Both the position numbers and the translations under genes were made by a program. From Pseudoduganella albidiflava (lineage in GTDB: Bacteria > Pseudomonadota > Gammaproteobacteria > Burkholderiales > Burkholderiaceae_D), in contig NZ_CP036401.1 of the NCBI RefSeq assembly GCF_004322755.1, positions 1,922,001-1,986,000 on the forward strand: a stretch of 64,000 nucleotides of DNA, given 5' to 3'. Shown here piece after piece: positions 18,898-28,333 of this stretch. The notes under the pieces are model-generated. The model was not told the origin of the DNA, did not search any database, and saw nothing but the letters and a program-made list of their open reading frames with translations. Numbering within the stretch: position 1 is the stretch's first letter; the number at the start of each line of letters is the position of its first letter.

Positions 18898-18917
18898 GAT
18901 AATGAGAATGCATTATC
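18898..18917 (-). promoter_or_regulatory. Fur box upstream of the TonB receptor
   Basis: GATAATGAGAATGCATTATC has perfect 7-bp arms (GATAATG/CATTATC) around a 6-bp centre and differs from the classic Fur consensus mainly by one extra base. It lies 39-58 bp upstream of the receptor start. The rest of the 345-bp gap to the gene at 19205 shows no gene or clear signal. Confidence 0.8.
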
Positions 18918-19204
18918 AAGTAGCTGCCAATCTTGAGCTTCAGTGCGATTGCACAGGGAAACGGCCCGGATGGCTAGTAAGCGCTTTCCAGTACCGTTTG
19001 AGCGGCCTGGCGGGAAGCGAGATGATGCAACTGCACGCCGAGAAGCGCAGTTCAGGCGGTTATATACCAGCCGGTTCGATTCGATTGGGAGCCGCCGAGA
19101 AAAGCCGGCAGCTTGTGCAGGGAGAAACGACATCGTACACTGGAGCACTATGACCGGCCGCTTGCGGGCCAGAGGCGGACACACAAAGCGTTTTTATTTC
19201 ATAC

Positions 19205-19522
19205 ATGGCTTACGAATTTTTAGTCGGAACAAGCAGAAAGAACTTAGATGCCTTCCGCTGCGTTGGCACCTTGGACTTTGATGAATTAAAAGAAATTTCC
19301 CGCCTGCTGAAAAAAGCTGACTCGACCTTCTTGCATCGTGTCTCAAACATTTTCGACGACCAGACCTTCTCGATTGCAGAGGTAAAAGTGGGACTTGAGG
19401 AGCTTTTGCCACTCCTCGAGTACGACTTACTGGTCGAGGAACGACGTCTGCTTCACAAGCTCCTGGCTGTGCTGGCATATGCCGATTGGAAGCAGTTGAT
19501 CTTGTTTGGTGCTGCTGACTAA
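19205..19522 (+). CDS. Small orphan protein of unknown function, lower GC
   Basis: The 105-residue product is acidic and predicted to be all helical (FDELKEISRLLKKADSTFLH, then EELLPLLEYDLLVEERRLLH). There is no signal peptide, membrane segment or recognised domain. Its codon use is visibly more AT-rich than its neighbours (ttagtcggaacaagcag and similar), which suggests recent acquisition. Small acidic helical proteins of this kind are often immunity proteins or antitoxins, but no toxin gene adjoins it, so this is only a possibility. The 244-bp gap that follows holds nothing recognised. Confidence 0.6.
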   Translation: MAYEFLVGTSRKNLDAFRCVGTLDFDELKEISRLLKKADSTFLHRVSNIFDDQTFSIAEVKVGLEELLPLLEYDLLVEERRLLHKLLAVLAYADWKQLILFGAAD

Positions 19523-19766
19523 GGTCCGCTCCGTGGAAGCTGCCATGCACTCCACGACAGCAGCCGGCCAACAGCAGCGTTGGTTGTGAGTTCTTCTTGC
19601 TGCGGCAAGCGCCCGTTAAACCGTGGGGATTCCACTGCCCAGCGCTCCAGCGATCTCTCTGATCGCGAGCGTGCACCCCATATGCACCGGTCCATGGTGC
19701 GCCAGCGTGCAGAGTGATAGCCGCCAGGAGCCGCGTGCTAGACTCGGTCCAACGACCGGGCACGCC

Positions 19767-21395
19767 ATGCAAAGAATCCATCCATTCGGTACGCTCAAGG
19801 CGCGGATGACGATCATCGTCTGCGCGCTGGTATTCTTGTCCGGCATCCTGCTGTCCATCTACGCGGTCAACATCGTCGAGCGGGACATGACCCGGCTGGT
19901 CGGCGACCGCGAATACGCGCTGTTGTCCAGCGCGGCGGCGCAGATGGAACAGGACCTGCAATCGAAGCGGGCGGTGCTGCGCGTCACGGCGGAAGGCATG
20001 CGCGCCGCACAGGTGGCCCGTCCCGCGGCGGTACGCCGCCATCTGGAACAGATCCCTTCGCTGGACCAGCAGTTCTTCAATACCGTGGCGATCGATGCCA
20101 AGGGCACGCTCATGAGCAGCCTGTCCGGCGGTGCCGCCGCCGGACAGACCACCGTGGCGGCCCGCGAGTACTTCCAGCAAACGGTGGCCACGCGCAGGGG
20201 CCTGTTGTCGCGGCCACTGCGCAGTGCGCTGTCGGGAAAGCCCGTGGTGCTGCTGACCGAGCCCGTCTTCAATGCGGCCGGGACCCTGCAGTTCGTGCTG
20301 GCCGCCTCCATCGACCTGTCGCAGGCGGATTTCTTCCGCCACCTGGACCGCCTTACGCCAGGCCGGCACGGCTACATGTTCGTGGTGACGACCGAGGGTG
20401 TCATCCTGCACCATCCGGACGCGCGCCGCCTGCTGCGCAATGTGGCCGACGAGGAGGGCGGCATCGTGCCATCGACGCGGCAGGCGCTGGCGGGGATGAA
20501 TGGCTGGGTGCTGGCGAAGAACAAGGCCGGCGTGGATTCGCTGATCGGCTACCGCCGGCTGGCCACCGCCGACTGGATCGTCGGCATCGTCTACCCCACG
20601 GCGGAAGCGTTCGCGCCGCTGGTGGCAATGCGCCAGCGTGCGCTGCTGCGCACGGGCATCGCGGCAGCCGTCGCCGGCCTGCTCGGACTGTTTGCAATCG
20701 TGGTCTTGCTGCGTCCGCTGGAAACTTTGCGCCGCCAGGTGGCGAGCATCCGCCGCGGCGATGCCGGCATCGACATCATCGACCTGGCCCGCCGGGACGA
20801 GGTGGGCGCCCTGAGCCGGGCCATCCATGCGCTGACCGAAGAGCGGGCCAGGGCGGAAGCCGAATCGGCACGGCTGGCCAGCACCGACTCGCTGACCGGC
20901 CTGTGCAACCGCCGCATGATGGAATGCGAGTTGGACAAGGCGTTGATGCGCCTGAACCGGACCCGTACCGGGATCGGCGTGGCGTTTCTCGACATCGACC
21001 ATTTCAAGCAGATCAACGACAGCCATGGCCATGCTGCCGGCGATGCCGTACTGGTCGAATTCGCCAGGCGGCTCAAGCTGGCCGTGCGGGGCACCGACCT
21101 CGTGGCGCGTTATGCGGGCGATGAATTCGTCGTCGTCTTCGAGGGCCTGTATGCCGTCGATGAATTGCCGGCCCTCGGTGGAAAAATCGTCGAGGCCATG
21201 CATGTGCCGTTCGACGTCATTGCTGGCGGATTACCAGTCACCACCAGCGTCGGCCTGGCCTTCGGTGGCGCCGACAGCACCCGCGAAAGCTTGCTCAAGT
21301 GCGCGGACGAAGCGCTGTATGTCGCCAAGGCCGCCGGCAGGAATGGCTTTTTCGTCGATGGCGTCGTGGCCAAGGCGTGCGGCGTCGAGCACTAG
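19767..21395 (+). CDS. Membrane diguanylate cyclase with periplasmic sensor (dCache-HAMP-GGDEF)
   Basis: The 542-residue protein makes cyclic di-GMP. It has a transmembrane helix at about 14-34, a periplasmic double-Cache region at about 40-280 (TVAAREYFQQTV, GRHGYMFVVTTEGVILHHPD), a second helix near 285-310, a HAMP-like linker, and a GGDEF domain from about 365. The active site reads AGDEF (450-454), a variant found in active cyclases. The product-inhibition site RGTD (441-444) is exactly five residues before it, so feedback control should be intact. LTGLCNRRMM and FLDIDHFKQINDSHGHAAGD are standard. Start 19767 was chosen over 19623 because it begins just before the first helix. Confidence 0.9.
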   Translation: MQRIHPFGTLKARMTIIVCALVFLSGILLSIYAVNIVERDMTRLVGDREYALLSSAAAQMEQDLQSKRAVLRVTAEGMRAAQVARPAAVRRHLEQIPSLDQQFFNTVAIDAKGTLMSSLSGGAAAGQTTVAAREYFQQTVATRRGLLSRPLRSALSGKPVVLLTEPVFNAAGTLQFVLAASIDLSQADFFRHLDRLTPGRHGYMFVVTTEGVILHHPDARRLLRNVADEEGGIVPSTRQALAGMNGWVLAKNKAGVDSLIGYRRLATADWIVGIVYPTAEAFAPLVAMRQRALLRTGIAAAVAGLLGLFAIVVLLRPLETLRRQVASIRRGDAGIDIIDLARRDEVGALSRAIHALTEERARAEAESARLASTDSLTGLCNRRMMECELDKALMRLNRTRTGIGVAFLDIDHFKQINDSHGHAAGDAVLVEFARRLKLAVRGTDLVARYAGDEFVVVFEGLYAVDELPALGGKIVEAMHVPFDVIAGGLPVTTSVGLAFGGADSTRESLLKCADEALYVAKAAGRNGFFVDGVVAKACGVEH

Positions 21396-21658
21396 CGGAC
21401 GGCTTGACGAGGTGCCTTGCGTGAACGCGTGCGGGCTTGAGGAGTTCCTATACGCCGCGGCACTATTACTCCGGGACGACGCAAACGCAGCACATCGCGC
21501 GATACGCCGCCGACGCCTTAGAGCGCCTGACAAAACCGGCCGCTTGTCCCGAGAGCAACGACTTCATATACTGAGCCATTGCGACAGGCTGCTCACGGCG
21601 GAAGCGGCCGTTACGTACCAGCAGGTATCAGGTCCTTCACAATCCAATCCAGATCTTC

Positions 21659-22108
21659 ATGTCACAGAACTTCGGTTTACTGCTCAGGCGCGCTACCCAT
21701 GCTGACATCCCAGCCATGTCACAGATACGGCTGTCCGTCGTAGAAAATATCCTTTCGGAGCCGACGCGTGTCACAAACCAGATGTACGAGGATTTCTTGG
21801 GTAAGATGGGCTGTGGCTGGGTTGTAGAAAGCGACGGCAAGATCGTCGCTTTTTGCTATGCGGACAAAGTAAACGCTTCTATCTGGGCGCTTTTTGTGCG
21901 CCCGGGCCATGAAGGGCGAGGCTTTGGACAATCACTGCTCAAGCAAGCAGTCGACTGGCTGTTCGGGATAGGTCATCAGTGTGTGTACCTCACTACCGGC
22001 AGCAACACCAGAGCGGATCGCTTTTATGCCGAACAAGGATGGATGCGTGCGCCAGTCAGCTCTACGGAAGTCGCATACTCGCTGACGAAGCCGCGAACAG
22101 TTGAGTAA
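21659..22108 (+). CDS. GNAT family N-acetyltransferase
   Basis: The 149-residue protein shows the GNAT fold. The first strand and helix are GLLLRRATHADIPAMSQIRL. The acetyl-CoA pyrophosphate loop is VRPGHEGRGFGQSLL (motif A, about 80-95). The C-terminal strand contains FYAEQGWMRA. It transfers acetyl from acetyl-CoA to an unknown amine. Base composition is lower in GC than its flanks. The preceding 263 bp after the diguanylate cyclase hold no recognised gene. Confidence 0.85.
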   Translation: MSQNFGLLLRRATHADIPAMSQIRLSVVENILSEPTRVTNQMYEDFLGKMGCGWVVESDGKIVAFCYADKVNASIWALFVRPGHEGRGFGQSLLKQAVDWLFGIGHQCVYLTTGSNTRADRFYAEQGWMRAPVSSTEVAYSLTKPRTVE

Positions 22109-22200
22109 GCGTTTAGCAAGGTCCGCTTCGGGACGGAAGCGGCCGAGGAGCACGCGCATTCAGCTCGAGCTGCTGTGAAAAATCTCCCGGAAACCCGGCC

Positions 22201-22229
22201 GGGACCGGCGGCCCGAAGGCCGCCGTCCC
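22201..22229 (-). terminator. Strong terminator of the uppP operon
   Basis: GGCGGCC (22207-22213) pairs with GGCCGCC (22218-22224) around a four-base loop that reads TTCG on the minus strand, a stable tetraloop. The stem is extended by GGGAC/GTCCC with a single-base bulge. A run of five T follows about 25 nt further on in the minus direction. It lies just beyond the uppP stop. Confidence 0.75.
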
Positions 22230-22250
22230 AGGCGTGCCGACAGCCGATCG

Positions 22251-23093
22251 TCAGATCGGCGCCAGCCGTCCCGCCCCCAGCATGGCCAGCAGCACGGCGC
22301 CCAGCACGATCCGGTAGATCACGAACGGCATGAAGCCGCGGCTGCTGACGATCTTCAGGAAGCCCACGATGACCCCGTAGCCGACGAAGAAGGCGACCAC
22401 GGTGGCGAGCGCCGTGGGGCCGGGGGCGACGGGTCCGGCCACGCCCCAGCTTTTCACCAACTGGTAGCCGCCCGATGCCATCACGGCGGGGATCGCCAGC
22501 AGGAACGAGTAGCGCGCCGCGGCCTCGCGCTTGTAGCCCATCAGGAGGCCGGCCGTGATGGTGCCGCCGGAGCGGGAGACGCCCGGGATCAGCGCCATCG
22601 CCTGGGCGAAGCCGAACACGATGCCGTCGCGCCACGTCATCTGGCCCAGCGACAGCCGCTGCTTGCCGAAGCGGTCGGCAAAGCCCAGCAGCACGCCGAA
22701 CACGATCAGCATGGTGGCCGTCAGGTACAGGTTGCGCAGGTAGGTCTCGATGGCGTCCTGCAGCAGCAGGCCCAGGATGCCGATGGGCAGCGAGCCGATG
22801 ATGATCAGCCATCCCAGCCGCACGTCTGGATCCTTGCGCAGGGCCGGATCGGCCAGCCCGCGCAGCCAGGCGGTGGCGATGCGCGCGATATCGCGGCGGA
22901 AGTAGATCAGCACGGCAAGTTCGGTGCCGATCTGCGTGATGGCGGTAAAGGCGGCGCCCGGGTCCATGCCCGAAGGCAGGAACGGACCGATGATGCGCAG
23001 GTGCGCGCTGGAGGAAATGGGAAGGAATTCGGTCAATCCCTGCACCAGTCCCAGCAAGGCGGCTTCCAGCCATCCGATCGATGATACGGTCAT
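22251..23093 (-). CDS. uppP: Undecaprenyl-diphosphatase UppP (BacA)
   Basis: The 280-residue polytopic enzyme dephosphorylates undecaprenyl diphosphate at the inner membrane to recycle the lipid carrier for peptidoglycan and other envelope polymers. Both signature regions are present: [16 protein letters not shown] near residues 20-35 and [16 protein letters not shown] near 165-185. The family's usual length is about 270-280. It is the last gene of a same-strand run with ExoD and TerC-CBS, 19 bp after ExoD, and a strong hairpin follows. A bacitracin-resistance effect is known for the family. Confidence 0.96.
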   Translation of the reverse strand: MTVSSIGWLEAALLGLVQGLTEFLPISSSAHLRIIGPFLPSGMDPGAAFTAITQIGTELAVLIYFRRDIARIATAWLRGLADPALRKDPDVRLGWLIIIGSLPIGILGLLLQDAIETYLRNLYLTATMLIVFGVLLGFADRFGKQRLSLGQMTWRDGIVFGFAQAMALIPGVSRSGGTITAGLLMGYKREAAARYSFLLAIPAVMASGGYQLVKSWGVAGPVAPGPTALATVVAFFVGYGVIVGFLKIVSSRGFMPFVIYRIVLGAVLLAMLGAGRLAPI

Positions 23094-23112
23094 GCGTTTC
23101 TATCCTGTCATG

Positions 23113-23724
23113 TCAAAAAGCCATCATCATATACAAAATTGCCTTCATTGCAGCAAATACAACCCCTGAAACGAGCACGGCGGACGCGGCGGCGGTCGCC
23201 AGGCCGGCCACGATCCACAGTCCGTCGCGTTCCAGCACGCCCAGCGCCAGCATGCTGATGGCCAGCGCGGGCAGCATGTTCCCCAGCGGGATCGGCAGCA
23301 AGACCACGATGGCCAGCAGCAGGCACACCAGGCCCACCACGTATTCCATCGGCGGCAGCGCCCAGGCCGTGCCGCGCGGGCGCAGCATGCGTTCGGCGCG
23401 CAGCAGCCAGGGCCGGATGCGGCCGATCAGCGCCTGGAAATCGCTGCGCGCGATCGACCGCGTGGCGATGAAGGCGGGCAGCCACGGCTTCCTGGCGAAC
23501 GCCAGCTGGGCGGCCAGGATCACCAGCGGGGCGCCCAGGATGGCCGACGTGCCGGGCAGCGTGGGCAATACGTTGGGGCAGGCGAACACGAACAGCAGGG
23601 CGCCCAGCGCCCGGTCGGCCAGTGCGGTCAGCAGGTCGCCGATGGAAATGCGTTCGCGCGTGGCGTCTTCGGCCAGCTGCTGGAGGACGTCGGAGAGGGC
23701 GGGGCCGGCGGCATGGTGCTTCAT
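23113..23724 (-). CDS. ExoD family exopolysaccharide synthesis-related membrane protein
   Basis: The 203-residue protein has an N-terminal soluble part (LSDVLQQLAEDATRERISIG) and three to four helices, with the ExoD pattern FACPNVLPTLPGTSAILGAP. ExoD was found in Rhizobium as needed for exopolysaccharide production; its biochemistry is unknown. The ATG at 23724 shares a base with the TGA of the TerC-CBS gene, so translation is coupled. A longer reading to 23976 lies inside that gene and is rejected. Confidence 0.87.
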   Translation of the reverse strand: MKHHAAGPALSDVLQQLAEDATRERISIGDLLTALADRALGALLFVFACPNVLPTLPGTSAILGAPLVILAAQLAFARKPWLPAFIATRSIARSDFQALIGRIRPWLLRAERMLRPRGTAWALPPMEYVVGLVCLLLAIVVLLPIPLGNMLPALAISMLALGVLERDGLWIVAGLATAAASAVLVSGVVFAAMKAILYMMMAF

Positions 23725-25286
23725 CACGCGGCTTCCTCCAATTCGGCGGCGGCGATCCGGCGCACCGCGACCTTGGCGATGCGCCGCTCCTCGACGGCGA
23801 GGATCTCGTAGCGCAGGCCATCGAGCTCGAGCGACTGGCCGACGTCCGGGAAGCCTTCGAAATGCGCCAGCAGGAAGCCGGCCAGCGAGGTGCAGTCGGC
23901 ATCGTCGCGCACCAGCGCATCCGTTTCCAGCACCTGTTCGAGCAGGTGCAGGTCGGCCGCCCCGTCCACTTCCCACAACCCGGGAGCCTTCAGCTGGATG
24001 GCCAGCTCTTCGTCCTCGTCGGGGAATTCGCCGGCGATGGCTTCCAGGATGTCCACCGGTGTCAGCAGGCCCTGCACGACGCCGTATTCATCGGTCACCA
24101 GCACCAGCTGCCCGTGCGCGCGCTTCAGCGTGTCCATCGCTTTGAGCACGCCGGCCGTATCGGGCAGCACGATGGGCGTGCGCAGGCGCGCCCCGGTTTC
24201 GCCGATCGGCCGGCCCAGCAGCAAGTCGGCGATCATGTCCTTGGTGCGCGCGATGCCGAGCACATTGTCCAGCTGGCCCCGGCACACCGGCATCAGGCTG
24301 TGCGGTGTTTCCTGCAACTGGCGCAGGATCGTCTCGGCGGCATCGTCCAGGTTCACCCACGACATTGCCGAGCGCGGCGTCATCACCGAGCGCACCGAGC
24401 GGTCGCCCAGCGTCAGCACGCCGCTGACCATGTTGCGTTCCTCGACGGCGAACGCGTCCAGTTCTGCCGGCTGTTCGTCCTGCGGGTCGGCCGCGGCTTC
24501 GGTGCGCTTGCGGCCGCCCATCAGGCGCAGCACGGTGTCGGCCGTGCGGTCGCGGAACGGCATGCGCGCCTGGCTCTTCAGGAAATTGCGGCGTGCGAAC
24601 TGGTTCAGTGTCTCGATCACGATCGAGAAGCCGATGGCCGCGTACAGGTAGCCCTTGGGGATATGGAAGCCCAGGCCTTCGGCCACCAGCGACAGGCCGA
24701 TCATCAGCAGGAACGACAGGCACAGCACCACCACGGTGGGATGCGCGTTGACGAAGCGCGTCAGCGGCTTCGAGGCGAGGATCATCACGCCGATCGAGAT
24801 CACCACGGCCGCCATCATCACGCCCAGTTCGTCGACCATGCCGACGGCCGTGATCACCGCATCGAGCGAGAACACGGCATCGAGCACGACGATCTGCGCC
24901 ACCACGGCGCCGAAGCCGGCGTACACCTTCGAGCCGGTCTGCACGTGGGTCACCCCCTCGAGCCGTTCATGCAGCTCGATGGTGGCCTTGAACAGCAGGA
25001 ACACGCCGCCGGCCAGCAGGATCAGGTCGCGGCCGGAAAAACCCTGGCCGGCCATGAAGAACAGCGGGGTGGTCAGCGTGACCAGCCAGGAGACGATCGT
25101 CAGCAAGCCAAGGCGCATCAGCATGGCCAGCGACAGGCCGATCAGCCGCGCCTTGTCGCGCTGGTGGGGCGGCAGCTTGTCCGCCAGGATGGCGATGAAG
25201 ATCAGGTTGTCGATGCCCAGGACGATTTCCAGGACGACGAGCGTGAGCAATCCCGCCCAGATTGCCGGGTCGAAAAGCCATTCCAT
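23724..25286 (-). CDS. TerC family membrane protein with CBS pair and CorC-type C-terminal domain
   Basis: The 520-residue protein joins an N-terminal TerC membrane domain (residues 1-235; [14 protein letters not shown] and [14 protein letters not shown] supply the conserved acidic residues) to a CBS pair at about 295-420 and a CorC/HlyC transporter-associated domain at about 435-515. TerC proteins are linked to manganese efflux and metalation of secreted proteins. CBS domains bind adenosine nucleotides, so activity may respond to energy or metal state. Its position upstream of ExoD and UppP suggests a shared envelope role. Confidence 0.93.
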   Translation of the reverse strand: MEWLFDPAIWAGLLTLVVLEIVLGIDNLIFIAILADKLPPHQRDKARLIGLSLAMLMRLGLLTIVSWLVTLTTPLFFMAGQGFSGRDLILLAGGVFLLFKATIELHERLEGVTHVQTGSKVYAGFGAVVAQIVVLDAVFSLDAVITAVGMVDELGVMMAAVVISIGVMILASKPLTRFVNAHPTVVVLCLSFLLMIGLSLVAEGLGFHIPKGYLYAAIGFSIVIETLNQFARRNFLKSQARMPFRDRTADTVLRLMGGRKRTEAAADPQDEQPAELDAFAVEERNMVSGVLTLGDRSVRSVMTPRSAMSWVNLDDAAETILRQLQETPHSLMPVCRGQLDNVLGIARTKDMIADLLLGRPIGETGARLRTPIVLPDTAGVLKAMDTLKRAHGQLVLVTDEYGVVQGLLTPVDILEAIAGEFPDEDEELAIQLKAPGLWEVDGAADLHLLEQVLETDALVRDDADCTSLAGFLLAHFEGFPDVGQSLELDGLRYEILAVEERRIAKVAVRRIAAAELEEAA

Positions 25287-25368
25287 TGATAAAACCTCGT
25301 AAAGACTGCGGTGCTGCTTGTTGGGGAAAGTCGGGAAAAACGTCGGGAAAAATAGCGGCAGGGCCGTA

Positions 25369-25761
25369 TCAGGCCGAGGGCGGGGGCTTTATCGGGGGCA
25401 GGGGATCGCGACCGCGCCAGGGCGGCACGAAGCAGGGGACCGAGGCATCGGGCGGCGCGGCCAGCGGCGGTTGCGCGGCGGCGTGCACGGTGTCGTGGAA
25501 ATCCATGCCGGCGGGCGGTTCACCCGGATCGATGTCGCAAAGCGCTTCGCCCGGCAGGCCCGTGCCGGCCCGGCTGTCGAAGGACACGATGTCAGCGGTG
25601 CGGTGATCAGCTGCCTTGCTGTCGTTGGCCTTGCTCTCGATGGCATGGCCGGGGGCCTGGAGGGGCGCCGGCGCGTGCGCGGCGACCGACAACGACAGCG
25701 CGAAGACATTCAGGGGGAACAGCAGGGCAAGGAAGATGACGAATAATCGTCTCATAGACAT
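25369..25761 (-). CDS. Small secreted proline-rich protein of unknown function
   Basis: The 130-residue product begins [20 protein letters not shown], a signal peptide, with a second possible start at 25755. The mature part is low in complexity, with [18 protein letters not shown] and a proline-rich end [10 protein letters not shown]. No domain is recognised. It lies 82 bp upstream of TerC-CBS on the same strand and may be the first gene of that transcript. It is divergent from arfB. Confidence 0.6.
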   Translation of the reverse strand: MSMRRLFVIFLALLFPLNVFALSLSVAAHAPAPLQAPGHAIESKANDSKAADHRTADIVSFDSRAGTGLPGEALCDIDPGEPPAGMDFHDTVHAAAQPPLAAPPDASVPCFVPPWRGRDPLPPIKPPPSA

Positions 25762-25847
25762 AACGTTGCACGGAACCGGGCCAGTGTACCATGAGTTATC
25801 ATGCGCCACGCGGCCGGTTGGCCGGTCAGGTTCATCGAGGCGGCAGC

Positions 25848-26243
25848 ATGGCGGTCATCAATCCCAATGAAGTGGAGTTCAGCGCGATCCGGGCCCAGGG
25901 GCCGGGCGGGCAGAACGTCAACAAGGTATCGTGCGCGGTGCATGCGCGCTTCGACATCGCGGCGTCGTCGCTGCCGGCACGCGTCAAGGAACGCCTGCTG
26001 GCCCTGCGCGACGGGCGCATCACGCAGGAGGGCGTGCTGGTCATCAAGGCGCAGGCCTCGCGCAGCCTGGAACAGAACAAGGAAGATGCGCTGCGCCGCC
26101 TGCAGGCGCTGGTCGACGAGGCGGCGCACGTGCCGGTGGTCCGGCGCGCCACGCGGCCCACCCGCGGCTCGCAGGTGCGGCGCGTCGATGCCAAGGTGCG
26201 CAGCGGGAAGATCAAGGCCTTGCGCGGCAAGGTTACGGACTGA
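25848..26243 (+). CDS. arfB: Alternative ribosome-rescue factor ArfB (YaeJ)
   Basis: The 131-residue protein hydrolyses peptidyl-tRNA on stalled non-stop ribosomes. It has the catalytic GGQ motif at residues 20-22 (RAQGPGGQNVNK) in a release-factor domain, but no stop-codon-reading domains. A basic C-terminal tail (RRVDAKVRSGKIKALRGKV) is of the kind that enters the empty mRNA channel. The ATG at 25848 follows GAGGCGG; the in-frame ATG at 25791 would add 19 residues absent from the family. Confidence 0.94.
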   Translation: MAVINPNEVEFSAIRAQGPGGQNVNKVSCAVHARFDIAASSLPARVKERLLALRDGRITQEGVLVIKAQASRSLEQNKEDALRRLQALVDEAAHVPVVRRATRPTRGSQVRRVDAKVRSGKIKALRGKVTD

Positions 26244-26322
26244 GGCCAGCGAACCATGCCAGCGCCCCATGTCGCTGGCTGGGCCCCCGGCCGAGATCCG
26301 CAGCCAGGATCACCTGTCGATG

Positions 26323-28167
26323 TCAGCGCGCGGCCGCCTTCGCCGCCTTGGCTTCCTTCACCGGCGCCACGAAGGCCAGCGCTTCCTCGAACGATTGCAG
26401 CACCATGTCCACGCGCCCGGCCACCAGCGCGGCATCGGCCGCCCCGTCCTCGCGCGGCCGGATCGTCACCAGCGGCACGTCGGGCAGGTTTTCGCGCAAT
26501 GCGTCGATCGCCTCGTTCCATGCCTCGAACGGGGTGTCGATCGGGTAGACCACGAACACCGTCGACACCAGGTGCTCGGCATCCGGCCGCGCTTCGTCGT
26601 CCCCGTCGTCCAGCATGATGCTGCGCGCATCGATGCCCGCTTCGCGCAGCGCCAGCACCAGCAGCTCGCTGCGGAATTCCTCGCGGATGTTGGAGAACCC
26701 CACGCTCAGCACGATCGACCGTGCCGGCACGTCGAGCGAGCCTTGCCAGCGGCCCAGCTGTTCCTCGCGCCGGCGCCGCAGGTGCGCGCCGATGCTCTCG
26801 TTGAGCATCGACACGGTCAGGCGGCGTGCCCGCCCGGTGTGCTTGCCGGCGGCCAGCGTGTCGGCCACCAGCGCGATGGTCGAGCGCAGGCGTTCTTCCT
26901 GCACCTTGTCGGTCCGCCCGCCGCGCAGGTCGCCGATGGCCAGGGCCAGGCCGGGCAGCACGACCTGGTCGCAGTAGCGCGCCAGCGTCGACTTGCGCAG
27001 GAACACGCGGGCATCGGCGATGATCGCGGCCGCGTCGCCGGACAGCGCCCGGTGGAAGAAGCGCTGCGCGGCGCTGGCGTCCGGTATCTCGGCCAGCAGG
27101 ATGGTCACCGGTTCCAGGCCCTTGATGTAGCGGCCCGCCACGACCAGGCACAGCGTCAGCGGCGTGGACAGCAGCAAGCCCACCGGCCCCCACACGGCGC
27201 TCCAGAACAGCGCCGACACGATCACCGCCAGCGCCGACATGCCCGAGCTGTGCCCGTACACGCGAGGCTCGATCACGTACGCCAGCACCACTTCCAGCGC
27301 CACGAACAGCGCCAGCGCCACCAGCGCGAGCGTCCAGCCCGGATCGACCGCGGCGGCGAACAGCGCGATCGCGCCGCCGGCGATCAGCGCGCCGATATAG
27401 GGCACGAAGCGCAGCACGGCGCACAGTGCCGCCCACAGCACCGCGTGCGGAATCCCCAGCAGCCACAAGACCACGCCGATGACGGCGCCGAACACGATGT
27501 TGACGATGAACTGGGAAAAGAAGAAGCGCGACACGCCGTGCGCCGCGTCTTCCAGCCCCTTCAGCGTGCGGCTCACTTCGCGCTGCCCGGCCAGGCGCAC
27601 CAGCCGGTCGCGCAGGTTTTCCTGGTCGAGCAGGACGAACACCAGCAGCACCAGCACGAGGCCGACGGTGCCCAGCGGCCCGGACACCACGCCGATGGCC
27701 CGGGTCAGCGAATCCTGCGTGGACGTCGGCTCGCGGATCACCACCGGCACCGGCTGCGTGGTGCCGCGGCGCGAGCGCAGCGAGGTGCCGCTTGCCGTCG
27801 CGCCGGGCACGCCTTCCAGCAGCTCGGTCGGCAGGCGGGCCAGCGGCTGCTCGGTGAGCACCTGCACTTCCTTCAGCTTGGCGCGGATCTCGGCGCGGTA
27901 TTGCGGCAGGTCGGCCGTCAAGCCGTACAGCTGGGCGACCAGCACCACGCCGGCGCCGGCCAGGGCCGAGATCGACAGGCCCAGCGCGATGAAGGTGGCG
28001 ACGGTGCGCGAGATACCGAGCCCGACAATGGCGCGGATCAGCGGCGCCAGCGCCAGGCTGAGCACCAGCGCCAGCGTGATCGGTTGCAGCACTTCGCGGC
28101 CGAAATGCAGCAGCGCGATCGCGCAGGTGACCGTAAGGAGGATGTTGGTGGGGCGTTTCAAGAACAT
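26323..28167 (-). CDS. AI-2E family (PerM-like) transporter with long C-terminal extension
   Basis: The 614-residue protein has eight or so helices over residues 1-340, with the family features VLLVFVLLDQENLRDRL and LRFVPYIGALIAGG. AI-2E proteins include the TqsA exporter of autoinducer-2 and Na+/H+ antiporters; which applies cannot be told. Residues after about 350 form a soluble region of over 250 residues, longer than in TqsA, with a strand pattern (ARSIVLSVGF, TVFVVYPIDTPFEAW) suggesting a cytosolic alpha/beta domain. Confidence 0.85.
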   Translation of the reverse strand: MFLKRPTNILLTVTCAIALLHFGREVLQPITLALVLSLALAPLIRAIVGLGISRTVATFIALGLSISALAGAGVVLVAQLYGLTADLPQYRAEIRAKLKEVQVLTEQPLARLPTELLEGVPGATASGTSLRSRRGTTQPVPVVIREPTSTQDSLTRAIGVVSGPLGTVGLVLVLLVFVLLDQENLRDRLVRLAGQREVSRTLKGLEDAAHGVSRFFFSQFIVNIVFGAVIGVVLWLLGIPHAVLWAALCAVLRFVPYIGALIAGGAIALFAAAVDPGWTLALVALALFVALEVVLAYVIEPRVYGHSSGMSALAVIVSALFWSAVWGPVGLLLSTPLTLCLVVAGRYIKGLEPVTILLAEIPDASAAQRFFHRALSGDAAAIIADARVFLRKSTLARYCDQVVLPGLALAIGDLRGGRTDKVQEERLRSTIALVADTLAAGKHTGRARRLTVSMLNESIGAHLRRRREEQLGRWQGSLDVPARSIVLSVGFSNIREEFRSELLVLALREAGIDARSIMLDDGDDEARPDAEHLVSTVFVVYPIDTPFEAWNEAIDALRENLPDVPLVTIRPREDGAADAALVAGRVDMVLQSFEEALAFVAPVKEAKAAKAAAR

Positions 28168-28287
28168 GGAAAACCGGCGTGGTTGACGATCCGGCCGCTG
28201 CCGGACAGCCGAATGGACGAGTTGAACATTGCCGGATGATAGTGCACTTCGGCCCGTCGGAGCAGGGGTGTCCGCATCGCGGCCGCA

Positions 28288-28310
28288 TTATATAATTGTT
28301 ATTTATATAA
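28288..28310 (+). promoter_or_regulatory. AT-rich promoter island before the thioredoxin-like gene
   Basis: Two copies of the palindrome TTATATAA (28288-28295 and 28303-28310) lie 15 bp apart in an otherwise GC-rich gap, with TATAAT at 28291-28296. The island ends 23 bp upstream of the gene start. It probably supplies the -10 element; the repeated octamer may also bind a regulator. Confidence 0.45.
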
Positions 28311-28333
28311 CGTTTACTTGCAAGAGGGGAGTC

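Noticed and set aside
16160..19153. 997-codon open frame on the plus strand
   Set aside because: It lies antisense to the MerC and TonB receptor genes and its translation is low-complexity Arg/Ala/Gly-rich, as expected of a GC-rich shadow frame.
25287..25368. Manganese (yybP-ykoY) riboswitch before TerC
   Set aside because: Such riboswitches often precede TerC genes, but the characteristic GGGGAGTA and partner segments are not visible in the 82-bp leader.
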